Shown: positions 50,819-59,373, counted from the first letter of the stretch. The stretch: DNA of 64,000 nucleotides from Kitasatospora humi (GCF_020907985.1 NZ_JAJJPA010000009.1:124001-188000), one strand, 5' to 3'. Numbers and translations are program-made. The notes: generated by a model not told the origin, from the letters alone.

Positions 50819-51904
50819 ATGGCGAACACCTCCCCGGACAGCAGCGCCTCCACGGCCACGTCGGCCCCGTTGCGGGTCGGCCTGATCGGCTACGGCCTCG
50901 CGGGCTCCGTCTTCCACGCGCCCCTGATCAGCACCACGCCCGGCCTTCGGCTGGCCGCGATCGTCACCGCCGATCCCGAGCGGCGGGCCCAGGCCGCCGC
51001 CCGCCACCCGCAGGCCCGCCTGCTCGGTGCCGCCGACGAACTGTGGCCGCTCGGACTCGACTTGGTGGTGGTCGCCACGCCCAACCGGACCCACATCCCG
51101 CTGGCCACCGCCGCGTTGCACGCGGGCCTGCCCGTCGTGGTCGACAAGCCGCTGGCCGCCACCGCCGCCGAGGGCGCCGCCCTTGCCGCGCTGGCCGAGT
51201 CCCGGGGCCTGCTGCTGAGCGTCTTCCAGAACCGGCGCTGGGACGGCGACTTCCGCACGGTCAGCGAACTGGTGCGGGCCGGGCAGCTGGGCCGGGTGCA
51301 CCGCTTCGAGTCGCGGTTCGAACGGTGGCGCCCCCAGCTCAAGGGCGGCTGGCGCGAGTTGGGTGATCCGACCGAAGTGGGCGGAGTGCTCTACGACTTG
51401 GGCAGCCACCTGGTGGACCAGGCGCTCACCCTGTTCGGTCCGGCCGCCCAGGTGTACGCCGAGGTCGACTTGCGCCGGGTGGGCGCGCAGGCCGACGACG
51501 ACGCGTTCATCGCCCTCACCCACACCGGCGGTACCCGCTCGCACCTCTGGATGAGCGCCGCCGCCGCGCACCTCGGACCGCGCTTCCGGGTGCTCGGCAG
51601 CCAGGCCTCCTACACCAGTTGGGGGCTGGACGGCCAGGAGGACGCCCTGCGGGCCGGCCGGACCCCGCTGGACGAGGGCTGGGGCCGGACACCGGCCGAG
51701 CGCTACGGCCGCCTGGGCACGGTCGACGACTCGATCAGCCGGCCCACCCTGCCCGGTGCCTACCAGGAGTACTACCAGGGCATCGCCCTGGCCCTGCGCG
51801 GCCAGGGCGCCGCACCGGTCGAGCCGCGCGAGGCCGTCGCCGCGCTCGCCGTCCTGGAGGCGGCGCGCCGCTCGGCGGCCGAGGGACGGACGGTGACGCT
51901 GTAG
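50819..51904 (+). CDS. Gfo/Idh/MocA-family oxidoreductase
   Basis: 361 residues. The Rossmann start is LRVGLIGYGLAGSVFHAPLI, the second motif VVVATPNRTHIPLATAAL, and VVVDKPLAATAAEG holds the lysine of the E/D-K-P motif. The C-terminal alpha/beta domain includes GGVLYDLGSHLVDQALTLFG, where the histidine of the family (GxHxxD, here GSHLVDQ) is present. Members oxidise or reduce sugars and inositols with NAD(P). It starts 43 bp from the divergent ROK gene and close to a sugar ABC transporter, so a catabolic role is likely. Confidence 0.92.
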   Translation: MANTSPDSSASTATSAPLRVGLIGYGLAGSVFHAPLISTTPGLRLAAIVTADPERRAQAAARHPQARLLGAADELWPLGLDLVVVATPNRTHIPLATAALHAGLPVVVDKPLAATAAEGAALAALAESRGLLLSVFQNRRWDGDFRTVSELVRAGQLGRVHRFESRFERWRPQLKGGWRELGDPTEVGGVLYDLGSHLVDQALTLFGPAAQVYAEVDLRRVGAQADDDAFIALTHTGGTRSHLWMSAAAAHLGPRFRVLGSQASYTSWGLDGQEDALRAGRTPLDEGWGRTPAERYGRLGTVDDSISRPTLPGAYQEYYQGIALALRGQGAAPVEPREAVAALAVLEAARRSAAEGRTVTL

Positions 51905-51974
51905 CCACGACCGCGACCACGACCACTATCACGACCGACCACGATCACCACCACGACCGACCACGACCACGAGC

Positions 51975-52005
51975 GGAGCCCGCCCGCCGACGGTGTGCGG
52001 GCTCC
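51975..52005. terminator. Bidirectional terminator between convergent genes
   Basis: GGAGCCCGC and GCGGGCTCC form a perfect 9-bp stem around a 13-base loop, between the stop of the oxidoreductase (51904) and that of the binding-protein gene (52029). Just before it, 51905-51970 is simple sequence built on CGACCACGA. Confidence 0.75.
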
Positions 52006-52028
52006 GGCTCGCGTCACGGCCGGTCAGC

Positions 52029-53018
52029 TCAACACCCGGCCTTGTAGAAGTACTTGCTGACGTCCGGATCGTTCATGGTGTCCTTGGTGATGGCGACCAT
52101 GGTGGTGCCGATCTCCTTCTGCACCGGTTGACCGCCGAACGCGGCGGCGAGCTGATCGACCGCCTGGGTGCCGATGGACGCCGGGTCCTGCGCCACCAGC
52201 ACCTGCAGCGTGCCGGCCTTGAGGGCGGACACTTCGTCGGGCTCGGCGTCGAACGCCGCGACCTTCACCGCCCCCTGCCTGCCGGCCTGCTGCAGCCCGG
52301 TGGCGATGCCCTGGCCGGTGTTGGTGTTCCCGGCGAACACACCGCCGAGATCCGGGTGCGCGGCCAGGGTGGACTGGATCTGCGAAGCCGCGGTGGCGGG
52401 CAGGTCGTTGTCGTAGAGGGTCGGCAGCATGGTGATGCCGGGGTACTTGGCAGCCATCTCCTCGGTGAAGCCCTTGATCCGGGCATCGGTGGTGGAGATG
52501 CCGGGCTTGACGCTGATCACGATCACCGAACCCTTCTGGCCCATCTGTTGGGCCAGCGCGTCGGCGGCCACCTGTCCGCCCTTCTCGTTGTCGGAGGAGA
52601 TCCGGGTGATGCCGACCGACGGGTCGGTGACCGAGGTGTCCACCAGGGCCACCTTGGTCCCGGCGGACTGGATCTGCTTCAGCGAGGGGGTGAGCGCGCT
52701 GGTGTCGACCGGCGAGATCATCAGGCCGTCCGGCCGGGACGCGGCGACCGAGTCGATCAGCGGGCGCTGCACCGAGACGTCCCACTGCGCTGAGCCGTCG
52801 GCGGTGAAGTCGAAGCCCTTGGCCTTGGCCTCGGCCTGCGCGGCGCAGGTCATGGTGATGTAGAACGGGTCGCTCTTGACACCGGTGATCAGCGTGATCT
52901 TCTTGTGGCCGAAGGCAGTTGACGAACCGCCGCTGGAGGAGCACGCGGCGGTGCCGGCCAGGACCAGGGCGGCCAGACCGGCTGACAGAACCACGCGCTT
53001 GCTGTGAGTGCTCGACAT
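52029..53018 (-). CDS. Sugar ABC transporter substrate-binding lipoprotein (RbsB-like)
   Basis: 329 residues. A lipoprotein signal is clear, with the lipobox LAGTAAC giving a lipidated cysteine near residue 26. The mature protein is a periplasmic-binding-protein I fold: ITLITGVKSDPFYITMTCAA, DGLMISPVDTSALTP, GITRISSDNEKGGQVAADAL and VAAFDAEPDEVSALKAG. It captures a pentose/hexose-type ligand for the permease and ATPase encoded upstream in the same operon (55-bp gap to the permease gene). Substrate not identifiable. Confidence 0.92.
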   Translation of the reverse strand: MSSTHSKRVVLSAGLAALVLAGTAACSSSGGSSTAFGHKKITLITGVKSDPFYITMTCAAQAEAKAKGFDFTADGSAQWDVSVQRPLIDSVAASRPDGLMISPVDTSALTPSLKQIQSAGTKVALVDTSVTDPSVGITRISSDNEKGGQVAADALAQQMGQKGSVIVISVKPGISTTDARIKGFTEEMAAKYPGITMLPTLYDNDLPATAASQIQSTLAAHPDLGGVFAGNTNTGQGIATGLQQAGRQGAVKVAAFDAEPDEVSALKAGTLQVLVAQDPASIGTQAVDQLAAAFGGQPVQKEIGTTMVAITKDTMNDPDVSKYFYKAGC

Positions 53019-53073
53019 CCTGGTGCTCCTTACGACGTGCGGCTGAGTGATCAGCTCGACGTGCGGCCGGTGG

Positions 53074-54102
53074 TCAGCTGCGCTCCCGGGCGCGGCGGCG
53101 CAGCTGGTCGACGTAGACGGCGGCGACCAGCACCACGCCGACCGCCACGTCCTGCCAGTACTGCTGGACCCCGATGACGATCAGCCCGGTGTTGAGCACC
53201 GCCGGGATGAAGACACCGATCACCGTGCCCAGCACCGAACCGCGGCCCCCGAACAGGCTGGTGCCGCCGAGCACCACCGCTGTGATGACCTTGAGGTTGT
53301 CGGTGGAGTGACCGGCGATCGAGGTGGTCCCGTAGGATGCCAGCCACATCACCGCCCCCAGACCGGCGAGCAGGCCCATCAGCGCGTACACCTTGACCAA
53401 GTGCCCGCCGACCCCGATGCCCGCGCGCCGCACGGCAGCCGGGTTGGAGCCGATCGCCAGGGTGTGGGTGCCGAACCGGGTGGTGCCCAGCACCAGGCCG
53501 AAGGCCACGGTGACCACGGCCGCCAGGACCACCAGCCACGGAATGCCCAGCACCTTGCCGTAACCGAGGGAGTTCTGCAGGTCCGCGGCCGCGGCGCCGG
53601 CCGGATCCTGGCCCCCGGTGGCGAGTTCCGCCAGGCCCAGCGCCGCGCCCAGGCCGCCCAGGGTGACGATGAGCGGCGGAACCTTCCCGGTGGCGACGAT
53701 CGCCCCCTGCAGCGCTCCCCAGCCGGTGCCGACAGCCAGCGCGATCAGCACGCAGACCGCCACGGTGGCCCAACCCGCCGTCGCACCACCGTGGTGGATG
53801 TTGTACTCGGCGGCTGCCACCGCGGCCAGCACCAGCACCGATCCGATCGACAGATCGATGCCCGCGGTGATGACGACGTAGGTCATGCCGACGCCGAGCA
53901 CCAGGTAGATGGCCGCGTTGACGGCGATCTGGGTCAGGTCGAAGACGGTGAAGAACTTGTCGGGCGCGGCGATGGAGAAGAACACCACCAACGCGACCAG
54001 GATCACGAAGGTCCACAGCTCGTTGACACCGGCTGCCCGGCGCAGCCACTGCGGCACCGAATCCGACGTCACGTCGGCAAGCGGACCGGTACCGGCGGTC
54101 AT
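53074..54102 (-). CDS. Sugar ABC transporter permease (RbsC-like)
   Basis: 342 residues with about 9-10 membrane helices. It has the BPD_transp_2 loop signature GTTRFGTHTLAIGSNPAAVR and GIDLSIGSVLVLAAVAAAEY. ATG 54102 has GGAGGA 7 bases upstream and overlaps the ATPase stop by 4 bases. The frame is open far upstream, but that overlaps the ATPase gene in another frame and is not used. Works as a homodimer with the ATPase at 54099 and the lipoprotein at 52029. Confidence 0.92.
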   Translation of the reverse strand: MTAGTGPLADVTSDSVPQWLRRAAGVNELWTFVILVALVVFFSIAAPDKFFTVFDLTQIAVNAAIYLVLGVGMTYVVITAGIDLSIGSVLVLAAVAAAEYNIHHGGATAGWATVAVCVLIALAVGTGWGALQGAIVATGKVPPLIVTLGGLGAALGLAELATGGQDPAGAAAADLQNSLGYGKVLGIPWLVVLAAVVTVAFGLVLGTTRFGTHTLAIGSNPAAVRRAGIGVGGHLVKVYALMGLLAGLGAVMWLASYGTTSIAGHSTDNLKVITAVVLGGTSLFGGRGSVLGTVIGVFIPAVLNTGLIVIGVQQYWQDVAVGVVLVAAVYVDQLRRRARERS

Positions 54103-54905
54103 CGCGGCTCCTCCGGACTCCAGGCGCTTGCGGGGGCGTCGGCCGGTTGGTCCAGCGAACCGGTCATGGCGCCCACCAACTCCTCGATGGTGGTGTCCGC
54201 CGCGGTGAGGGAGGCGACCCGGCGGCCGAGCCGCAGCACCTCGATCCGGTCCGAAACCGACAGCACCTCGGGCATGTTGTGGCTGATCAGCACCACGCAG
54301 ATGCCGCGGTCGGCGACCCGCCGCACGGTTTCCAGCACCCGGGCGCGCTGCACCACGCCGAGCGCGGCCGTCGGCTCGTCCATGAAGATGACCCGGTTGG
54401 CGAACGCCACCGCCCTCGCCACCGCCACCGACTGCCGCTGGCCACCCGACAGACTGGCCACCGGGGCCGTCAAGTCCTTCAGCACCACGCCGAGTTCGGC
54501 GAACGCACCGACCGCCTCGCGGCGCATCGCGGCTCTGTCCAGCACGCCGAGACGACCGAGCAGGCCGCTGCGCAGCAGCTCCCGGCCGAGATAGAGATTG
54601 GCCGCCGCATCCAGGTCGGGGGCCAACGACAAGTCCTGGTAAACGGTTTCGACGCCCTGCCGCCGCGCATCCTGCGGCCCGCTGAACCGGACCGGCGCAC
54701 CGGCGAGCAGAACTTCGCCGCCGTCCGGGGCGAGCACCCCCGACAGCACGTTCACCAGTGTGGACTTGCCCGCGCCGTTGTCGCCGATCAACGCGACGAC
54801 CTCGCCCGGGTGGGCGGTGAAGTCGGCGCCCTGGAGCGCCCGCACATGGCCGAACCGCTTGACCACGCCGCGCGCCTCCAGCAGCGGTTCCCCCGGAGAA
54901 ACCAT
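54099..54905 (-). CDS. Sugar ABC transporter ATP-binding protein, single-domain
   Basis: 268 residues with Walker A (GDNGAGKST), Q-loop region (VETVYQDLSLAP), signature LSGGQRQ, Walker B (VIFMDEPTAAL) and H-loop (VLISHNM). Most RbsA proteins carry two ATPase domains; this one has a single domain, as in the shorter FrcA-type importers. ATG 54905 has GGGAAGG 6 bases upstream. First gene of the ATPase-permease-binding-protein operon. Confidence 0.93.
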   Translation of the reverse strand: MVSPGEPLLEARGVVKRFGHVRALQGADFTAHPGEVVALIGDNGAGKSTLVNVLSGVLAPDGGEVLLAGAPVRFSGPQDARRQGVETVYQDLSLAPDLDAAANLYLGRELLRSGLLGRLGVLDRAAMRREAVGAFAELGVVLKDLTAPVASLSGGQRQSVAVARAVAFANRVIFMDEPTAALGVVQRARVLETVRRVADRGICVVLISHNMPEVLSVSDRIEVLRLGRRVASLTAADTTIEELVGAMTGSLDQPADAPASAWSPEEPR

Positions 54906-55399
54906 GGTGCGCCTTCCCAGTGGCGGCAGTTACCAGATTGCCGATTGTGAAAGCGTGCTGACTCCCTGTCAAGGCATCGCGTACGGGACAGGCCGGTTCG
55001 GTCCCAGGAGGTGTCAACTCCCGTTCTGCGTCTCGGGGTCACCCGTCCCGTCCGGATCTGCGGCCAGGGACTCCCGGAAGGTGACGTAGCTCTGCTCGTG
55101 GGCTCTGCTCGTGGGCGATGCCGAGGGTGAACTGGCGACGGCGGGCCGGGTGTCGGGCGCGCTCGGGTCGAGGCGGTGGAACCGCTCCTGGTAGTCGTCA
55201 CGCCATCGCCGGTGCCGCGCCGCCTGGTTCGCGGCTGGCCCACCGACCTGCCCGGTCGCACCCCGGCCGGGGAAGGTCGGTTCGAGCAGAGCGGGACTGC
55301 GGTTTCCGGCTCCGGGGCGGTGGGATCGGCGAGCCGGGCCGGCAGGGCCGGCCGCCCGGCCTCGGCCAGACGAACACCGGCGCTCGCTGCCGGCGGGCA
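54906..55399. other. 494-bp region with no convincing gene
   Basis: It should contain the promoter of the ABC operon. A 13-bp tandem duplication (GCTCTGCTCGTGG at about 55089 and 55102) is present. A minus-strand frame (55014-55400) contains RWRDDYQERFHRLDPSAPDT, which looks protein-like. I recognise no family and see no good start, so I do not call it. Confidence 0.5.
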
Positions 55400-55860
55400 A
55401 GCCACCGACGGACGATCCCCGCGTCGCTGTCAGCCATGCCCTGCTCCCGGATCCGGCGGGCGACCTCGCCGTCCGGATCCACCGCCCGCTCGACGCGCCT
55501 CCTGGTCCGCGCCCCGGCGTGCTGCACTTCCGGCGGCGCTTTCCTCTCGGGCGACCTCGACACCGGCGACGGCAACTGCCGCGACCTGTGCCTGGCCGCC
55601 GGGGCGATGGTGGTCTCCGTCGACGACCGGCCGGCTCCCGAGTGCCCCTACCCTGCCGCCTTGGACGGCTGCTACGCCGCGCTCTGCTGGACCGCGCGCC
55701 ACGCCGACCAACTCGGCGTCGACCTCACCCGGCCGGCTCCCGTGGCCGGCCGCCCGGCCGGCGGCGTGCTCGCCGCCGCCGGGGCCCTCGCCGCCGCCCG
55801 GGGCCGCGGCGGGCCGGACCTGGCGTTCCCGGTCCGACCGGTGCCACATGCGCCGGGTCT
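55400..55860 (+). pseudogene. Relic of an HSL-type (acetyl-hydrolase) esterase
   Basis: The plus strand reads TDDPRVAVSHALLPDPAGDL, then AVRIHRPLDAPPGPRPGVLH. After a frame change near 55525 it continues as GGAFLSGDLDTGDGNCRDLC, YPAALDGCYAALCWTARHAD and QLGVDLTRPAPVAGRPAGGV. This is the N-terminal half of a hormone-sensitive-lipase-family esterase with its HGGAF block. The nucleophile serine of GxSAGG is a proline here (GRPAGG) and the C-terminal half is missing. Frameshift, active-site loss and truncation make it a clear pseudogene. Confidence 0.8.
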
Positions 55861-55965
55861 GACCTGTTCACAGGAGTCCCGGCCCGACCGGTCGCCGCGC
55901 CGGTACGGGCGGCCTGTGGAACCGTGGGACGGGGGAGTAGCGCACCCGTCCCGAGAGGAGCGGCC

Positions 55966-56046
55966 ATGTCATCCAAGCGACGTCGCAAGAAGAAGGCCCG
56001 CAGCAGGCGCGGGGCCAACCACGGCCGTCGGCCCCAGGGCGGCTGA
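55966..56046 (+). CDS. 26-residue basic protein resembling ribosomal protein bL37
   Basis: ATG 55966 follows GAGAGGAG by 6 bases. The 26-residue product begins MSSKRRRKKKARSRRGANHG and ends in RRPQGG. The run of basic residues followed by ANHGRRP matches the pattern of the tiny actinobacterial large-subunit protein bL37 (basic stretch, then ANHGKRPN). A strong terminator follows 14 bases after the stop, so it is probably transcribed on its own. It may be a variant or paralogue of bL37. Confidence 0.75.
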   Translation: MSSKRRRKKKARSRRGANHGRRPQGG

Positions 56047-56060
56047 GCACCGGCGTCCCC

Positions 56061-56100
56061 GGCCGTGGGCAGGCCCGGCGCACCGGCCCTGCCCACGGCC
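56061..56100 (+). terminator. Terminator after the bL37-like gene
   Basis: GGCCGTGGGCAGG (56061-56073) pairs perfectly with CCTGCCCACGGCC (56088-56100), a 13-bp stem with a 14-base loop, followed by AAAC. Confidence 0.85.
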
Positions 56101-56113
56101 AAACCTCGGGAAA

Positions 56114-56131
56114 GATACCCGCCGGGGTATC
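56114..56131. promoter_or_regulatory. CsoR-like operator dyad
   Basis: GATACCC-GCCG-GGGTATC is an exact 7-bp dyad 46 bases before the start of the Cys-rich gene. ATACCC/GGGTAT half-sites are the form I know for actinobacterial copper- or sulfur-sensing CsoR-family repressors. The assignment is by motif only. Confidence 0.6.
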
Positions 56132-56177
56132 ATTGCCCCTCGGGCCCGATGGTCGGGCCGCCAGAACGGGGCGAACC

Positions 56178-56345
56178 ATGTGCCGACGAGTCCTCTGCCG
56201 CACCTGCGGCCGACCCGGCTACGCAGGGTGCGGCATGCACGTCGAACAGGTGCTCGCCGGCGTCCCCAAGGCCGACCGCTGCTCCTGCGCCAAGGACTCC
56301 CGCCCCGCGGGCGGCTGGCTCGGCCGGCTCTTCGGCCGGGGCTGA
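56178..56345 (+). CDS. 55-residue Cys-rich zinc-ribbon-like protein
   Basis: Start ATG 56178. The sequence has CRRVLCRTCGRPGYAGCGMH followed by VEQVLAGVPKADRCSC, with seven cysteines, two histidine-containing spacings and a short C-terminal tail (GGWLGRLFG). Small proteins of this pattern (CRRVxCxxCGKPTWxGCGxH) are common in actinomycetes but have no firm function. The CsoR-like dyad upstream suggests expression under metal or sulfur stress, with the cysteines as ligands. Confidence 0.82.
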   Translation: MCRRVLCRTCGRPGYAGCGMHVEQVLAGVPKADRCSCAKDSRPAGGWLGRLFGRG

Positions 56346-56720
56346 CCGGCCCGGCGCCACCGCAGTGCGCCGCTACCGGCTCACCCGATCGCCACCACGC
56401 GAGGCCACCCGGGCCCGCAGCGAGTACTGCGCCCACCATGCCCTGGCCATGGGGGCGCGCACGCCTGGCCAGGGCATGGTGGGCGCAGAAGTCTCCGTTC
56501 GCGTTCCCGGTGCGCATCGGCACTCGCCTTGCGCGAACGAGGTCCCGTCCCCGACGAGGTCGAGTCATCATCGCGGCGAGCGTGCTGCTCACCGCCCGTA
56601 CCGGCCAAGGAACTCGGGATCTCCGGGCAGCCGGGCGCCGATGGGGCGCCAGTGCGGAATCCCCGACCGGGTCGCGTTGCCGCCTTCCGATGCCACCGCC
56701 TGCTAACGTTTCGTGCTGCT
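56346..56720. other. 375-bp gap holding a long inverted repeat
   Basis: No gene could be supported. The dominant feature is the 22-bp inverted repeat at 56427-56488. A plausible promoter for the gene at 56721 was not recognised. Confidence 0.6.
56427..56488. repeat. Perfect 22-bp inverted repeat with 18-bp spacer
   Basis: Bases 56427-56448 and 56467-56488 are exact reverse complements, with the outer ends CTGCGCCCACC and GGTGGGCGCAG. The match stops sharply on both sides. It could be a very strong terminator or structured RNA, or the end of a lost element. Confidence 0.9.
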
Positions 56721-57110
56721 ATGAGTGCTCTGGGTAGGCGACTCGGGGTGGCCGTCGTACTGGCCGCGCTGCTGGTGCTGCTCGGCGTCCGGATCGACGA
56801 CTGCTGCGACACCTGGGTGCCGGCCGCCTCGGCCGACGCCCTGATGCTGACCCGCCAGGCGCCGGCAACGGTTGCCCACTGCGACCCGGTTGCCGCCGCG
56901 TCGATCGACTGCTGCAGCAGTGCCGGTGACCACCGCGCCGATCTCGCTGCCGGCCGCACCAGTGCGGCGGCCCCGGCACTCACCCATGCGACGGGCGCCC
57001 AAGTGCCCGCCGGCGCCCGGGGATCGCTCAGTCCGCCCGCACAGCCCCTCTCACCCGACGGCACCGGCGGGCGCGCCACCCTCATCGGCATCTGCGTGAG
57101 TCGGACCTGA
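56721..57110 (+). CDS. Small exported Cys-containing protein
   Basis: 129 residues from ATG 56721. The N-terminus has a membrane segment (LGVAVVLAALLVLLGV). The rest has paired cysteines in DDCCDTW and SIDCCSSAGDH, then an Ala/Pro-rich stretch. It could be a small secreted or membrane-tethered protein; no family recognised. No good ribosome binding site. It precedes the cyclodipeptide synthase by about 200 bp on the same strand. Confidence 0.65.
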   Translation: MSALGRRLGVAVVLAALLVLLGVRIDDCCDTWVPAASADALMLTRQAPATVAHCDPVAAASIDCCSSAGDHRADLAAGRTSAAAPALTHATGAQVPAGARGSLSPPAQPLSPDGTGGRATLIGICVSRT

Positions 57111-57312
57111 CGGCTCCTCGGTTCTTTCAGCGGCGCCGGTCGCGATCGGTCTGACCCCTCCCGGCCCGGTGTTCGCTCCGTCACCCCCCTGCTGCGGCCT
57201 CCTGGTTGCGCCGTGCCCGAGTGCGGCCCGCGACCAGGCACGGCGATGCCGCAGCCACGCACCGCAGCCACCTCCACCGTGCCCAGCACGGCATCACCGC
57301 CCGGAGTCTCCC

Positions 57313-58071
57313 TTGAGCCTGCCCACCGCCGTTCCACCTGCCACCGTTCCCTCAGCCGCCCGGCCCGCGTTCCGCGCGGTCCCGCTGACCGAACGCTGCC
57401 ACCGCGTGTACGCCCGGCGGATCCACGCCTGCATCGGCATCAGCCCGTTCAACGGCTACTTCCATGCCCAGCGGATCGCCGAACTGGCCCACTGGGCGAT
57501 CGCCGAGTTCGAGCAGGTGCACTTCTTCGTCCCGGACTCGCTGGCCGTTCACACCCTCCAGGCCATCGGCTACCCGCCCGACCGCGCCGCATTCAAGGCG
57601 CGCCGGCAGGGCCAGTACGTCCTCAACAAGATCGCAACCGCCCTCGCAGCGCTGGGCGTCCCCGATCCGGCCGAGCGCCTGCTCACCTCGGCGGCGCTGC
57701 CGGCCAACCCCCGCTACGCCGCCCTGCACCAGCTGGCGCGGCAACTCATCGCCACCGACCCCGAGTTCCGCGCGGCCTGCCTGGACGCCGGCGCATGGGT
57801 CCTGGACCGCCGGCTGCCGCCCGGTACGGCCGCCACACAGGCCCAACTCCTCACCGCCAGCGACTACCTCATCGGCGAGCTGCCCCTGTTCCTGGACACC
57901 CCGGGCATCACGGGCGCAGCCCAGTCCGTCTTCTGCTACCACCAGGCGCCCCGCTTCCTGCGCCTCCTCTTCACCCACCGCCTCGCCTGCGCCCCCCAAC
58001 CCACCCAGGGCTTCCTCCAGGTGCTGCCGGTGGACGCCGCCGGCCCGAACAGTGCCGCCCAGCCGAGCTGA
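57313..58071 (+). CDS. tRNA-dependent cyclodipeptide synthase (CDPS), NYH type
   Basis: 252 residues from TTG 57313 (GGAG 6 bases upstream; no other start fits). Compared from memory with AlbC: CIGISPFNGYFHAQRIAELA holds the nucleophile Ser (AlbC Ser37) and Asn40. SDYLIGELPLFLDTPG has the Tyr and Glu pair (AlbC Tyr178, Glu182), and SVFCYHQAPRFLRLLF has Tyr202-His203. N40, Y202 and H203 place it in the NYH subfamily. A basic helix (RAAFKARRQGQYVLNKI) fits the tRNA-binding patch. CDPSs take two aminoacyl-tRNAs and make a 2,5-diketopiperazine. No oxidase, P450 or methyltransferase tailoring gene is next to it. Substrate pair not predicted. Convergent with an MFS transporter gene. Confidence 0.92.
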   Translation: MSLPTAVPPATVPSAARPAFRAVPLTERCHRVYARRIHACIGISPFNGYFHAQRIAELAHWAIAEFEQVHFFVPDSLAVHTLQAIGYPPDRAAFKARRQGQYVLNKIATALAALGVPDPAERLLTSAALPANPRYAALHQLARQLIATDPEFRAACLDAGAWVLDRRLPPGTAATQAQLLTASDYLIGELPLFLDTPGITGAAQSVFCYHQAPRFLRLLFTHRLACAPQPTQGFLQVLPVDAAGPNSAAQPS

Positions 58072-58088
58072 CGGCCACTCGGCCCGTG

Positions 58089-59360
58089 CTAATCTCCGGC
58101 CGCTCCGGCGCGTGCCGGGCGGCCGGTGGCGGCCCGGGCCCCCGTCGTCCAGCCGCCGGCCGGACTCCCGATGGACCGACGCCGCTCCACCCGGCGGACC
58201 GTGGCCGGCGCCGCGAGCCCGGTTGCCACGAGCAGTGCCCCGACCGCGTACCACCCCGGCCGGCCCCAGTCGATGCACAGCCCGATGAGCAGGCCGGGCC
58301 CGACGGCGTCCGCCAGGCCGGCGCCCAGGCCGAAGACGCCGAGGTACTGGCCAGTGGCATGCTCGGGCGCCAACGCGTAGGACAGCTCGAAACCGGCGGC
58401 GGAATGCCAGAGCTCGCCGACCGTGTGGACCGTCACTGCCGTCAGCAGGACCGCGGTGGCCGGCCAGGCCGAAGCCCCGGCGGACAGCGGAACCAGCGCG
58501 CACGAGCCGAGGAACGCCACGCCCGCACGGCGGTACGCGGCGGCGCCGGCGCTTGGCGTGTCGACGGAACGGCCGGCTCGCACCTGGCAGGCGACCACGA
58601 GCACGGTGTTGACGAGCATGGTCACCGAGACCAGTCCGCGCGGGGCGCTGGTGTCCTGGACGAGCCATAGCGGCACGGCGATCGTGAGGATCTTGAACTG
58701 CACGGCCATGATGCCGTCGAGGGCGGTGAGCAGCAGGTAGGGCGCGTCGCGGAGCGCGACCCAACGCGGACCGGCGGGAGCGGGCAGCGGACCGACGGAC
58801 GGCAGCAGCGGCAGCACGGCGGCCGCGGCGGCGATCGAGGCTGCCCCACCCAGGACCAGGAGTCGGTAGGCGGCGAGGGTGCCGACCTGGACGGCCCAAC
58901 CCGCCAGCAGCGCACCCATGGAGACCCCGACATTGGTGATCGAGCGCAGGTACGCCCGGAACTCCTGCGGCCGCTCACCTCCGTAGCGCCTGATCAGCGG
59001 GCCGCGCGCGGCCAACCCGGCCGCCTGCGCGGCGGTGGCCACCGACACGGCCGCCAGGAACGGCCAGAAGCCGTGCACCAGCGTGAAGGCTGCCGTCGCC
59101 GATGCCCGCACCACCAGCGTCATGGCATACACGCCCCGGGCGCCGCGCACATCCGCGACCCGGCCGACGGCGACACCCACGACGAGCGAGACGGCTCCGG
59201 CAATGCCGAGCCCGAGCCCCACCTGGGCTGCCGGCAGCCGGACGGCCTGCGTGAAGTACAGCACGCCGGCGGTCAGTTGGACGCCGCTGCCGATGGTGTA
59301 CGCGAGGTTGGAGGCGGCGATGACGCGCTGGGGCCCGGTGCGGGGCAGTAAGTGAGGCAT
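58089..59360 (-). CDS. MFS transporter
   Basis: 423 residues with about 12 hydrophobic segments. The loop VVGVAVGRVADVRGARGVYA resembles the cytoplasmic loop 2-3 motif A of major facilitator exporters (GxxxDRxGxR variant). It ends in a hydrophilic Arg-rich tail. Its stop lies 17 bases from the CDPS stop, convergent. Export of the cyclodipeptide is a reasonable guess but only from adjacency. Direct repeats TTGCGAATAGC/TTGCAATAGC and a CTTGCA...TGCAAG dyad lie just upstream of its start. Confidence 0.85.
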   Translation of the reverse strand: MPHLLPRTGPQRVIAASNLAYTIGSGVQLTAGVLYFTQAVRLPAAQVGLGLGIAGAVSLVVGVAVGRVADVRGARGVYAMTLVVRASATAAFTLVHGFWPFLAAVSVATAAQAAGLAARGPLIRRYGGERPQEFRAYLRSITNVGVSMGALLAGWAVQVGTLAAYRLLVLGGAASIAAAAAVLPLLPSVGPLPAPAGPRWVALRDAPYLLLTALDGIMAVQFKILTIAVPLWLVQDTSAPRGLVSVTMLVNTVLVVACQVRAGRSVDTPSAGAAAYRRAGVAFLGSCALVPLSAGASAWPATAVLLTAVTVHTVGELWHSAAGFELSYALAPEHATGQYLGVFGLGAGLADAVGPGLLIGLCIDWGRPGWYAVGALLVATGLAAPATVRRVERRRSIGSPAGGWTTGARAATGRPARAGAAGD

Positions 59361-59373
59361 GCACCAAGCTTGT

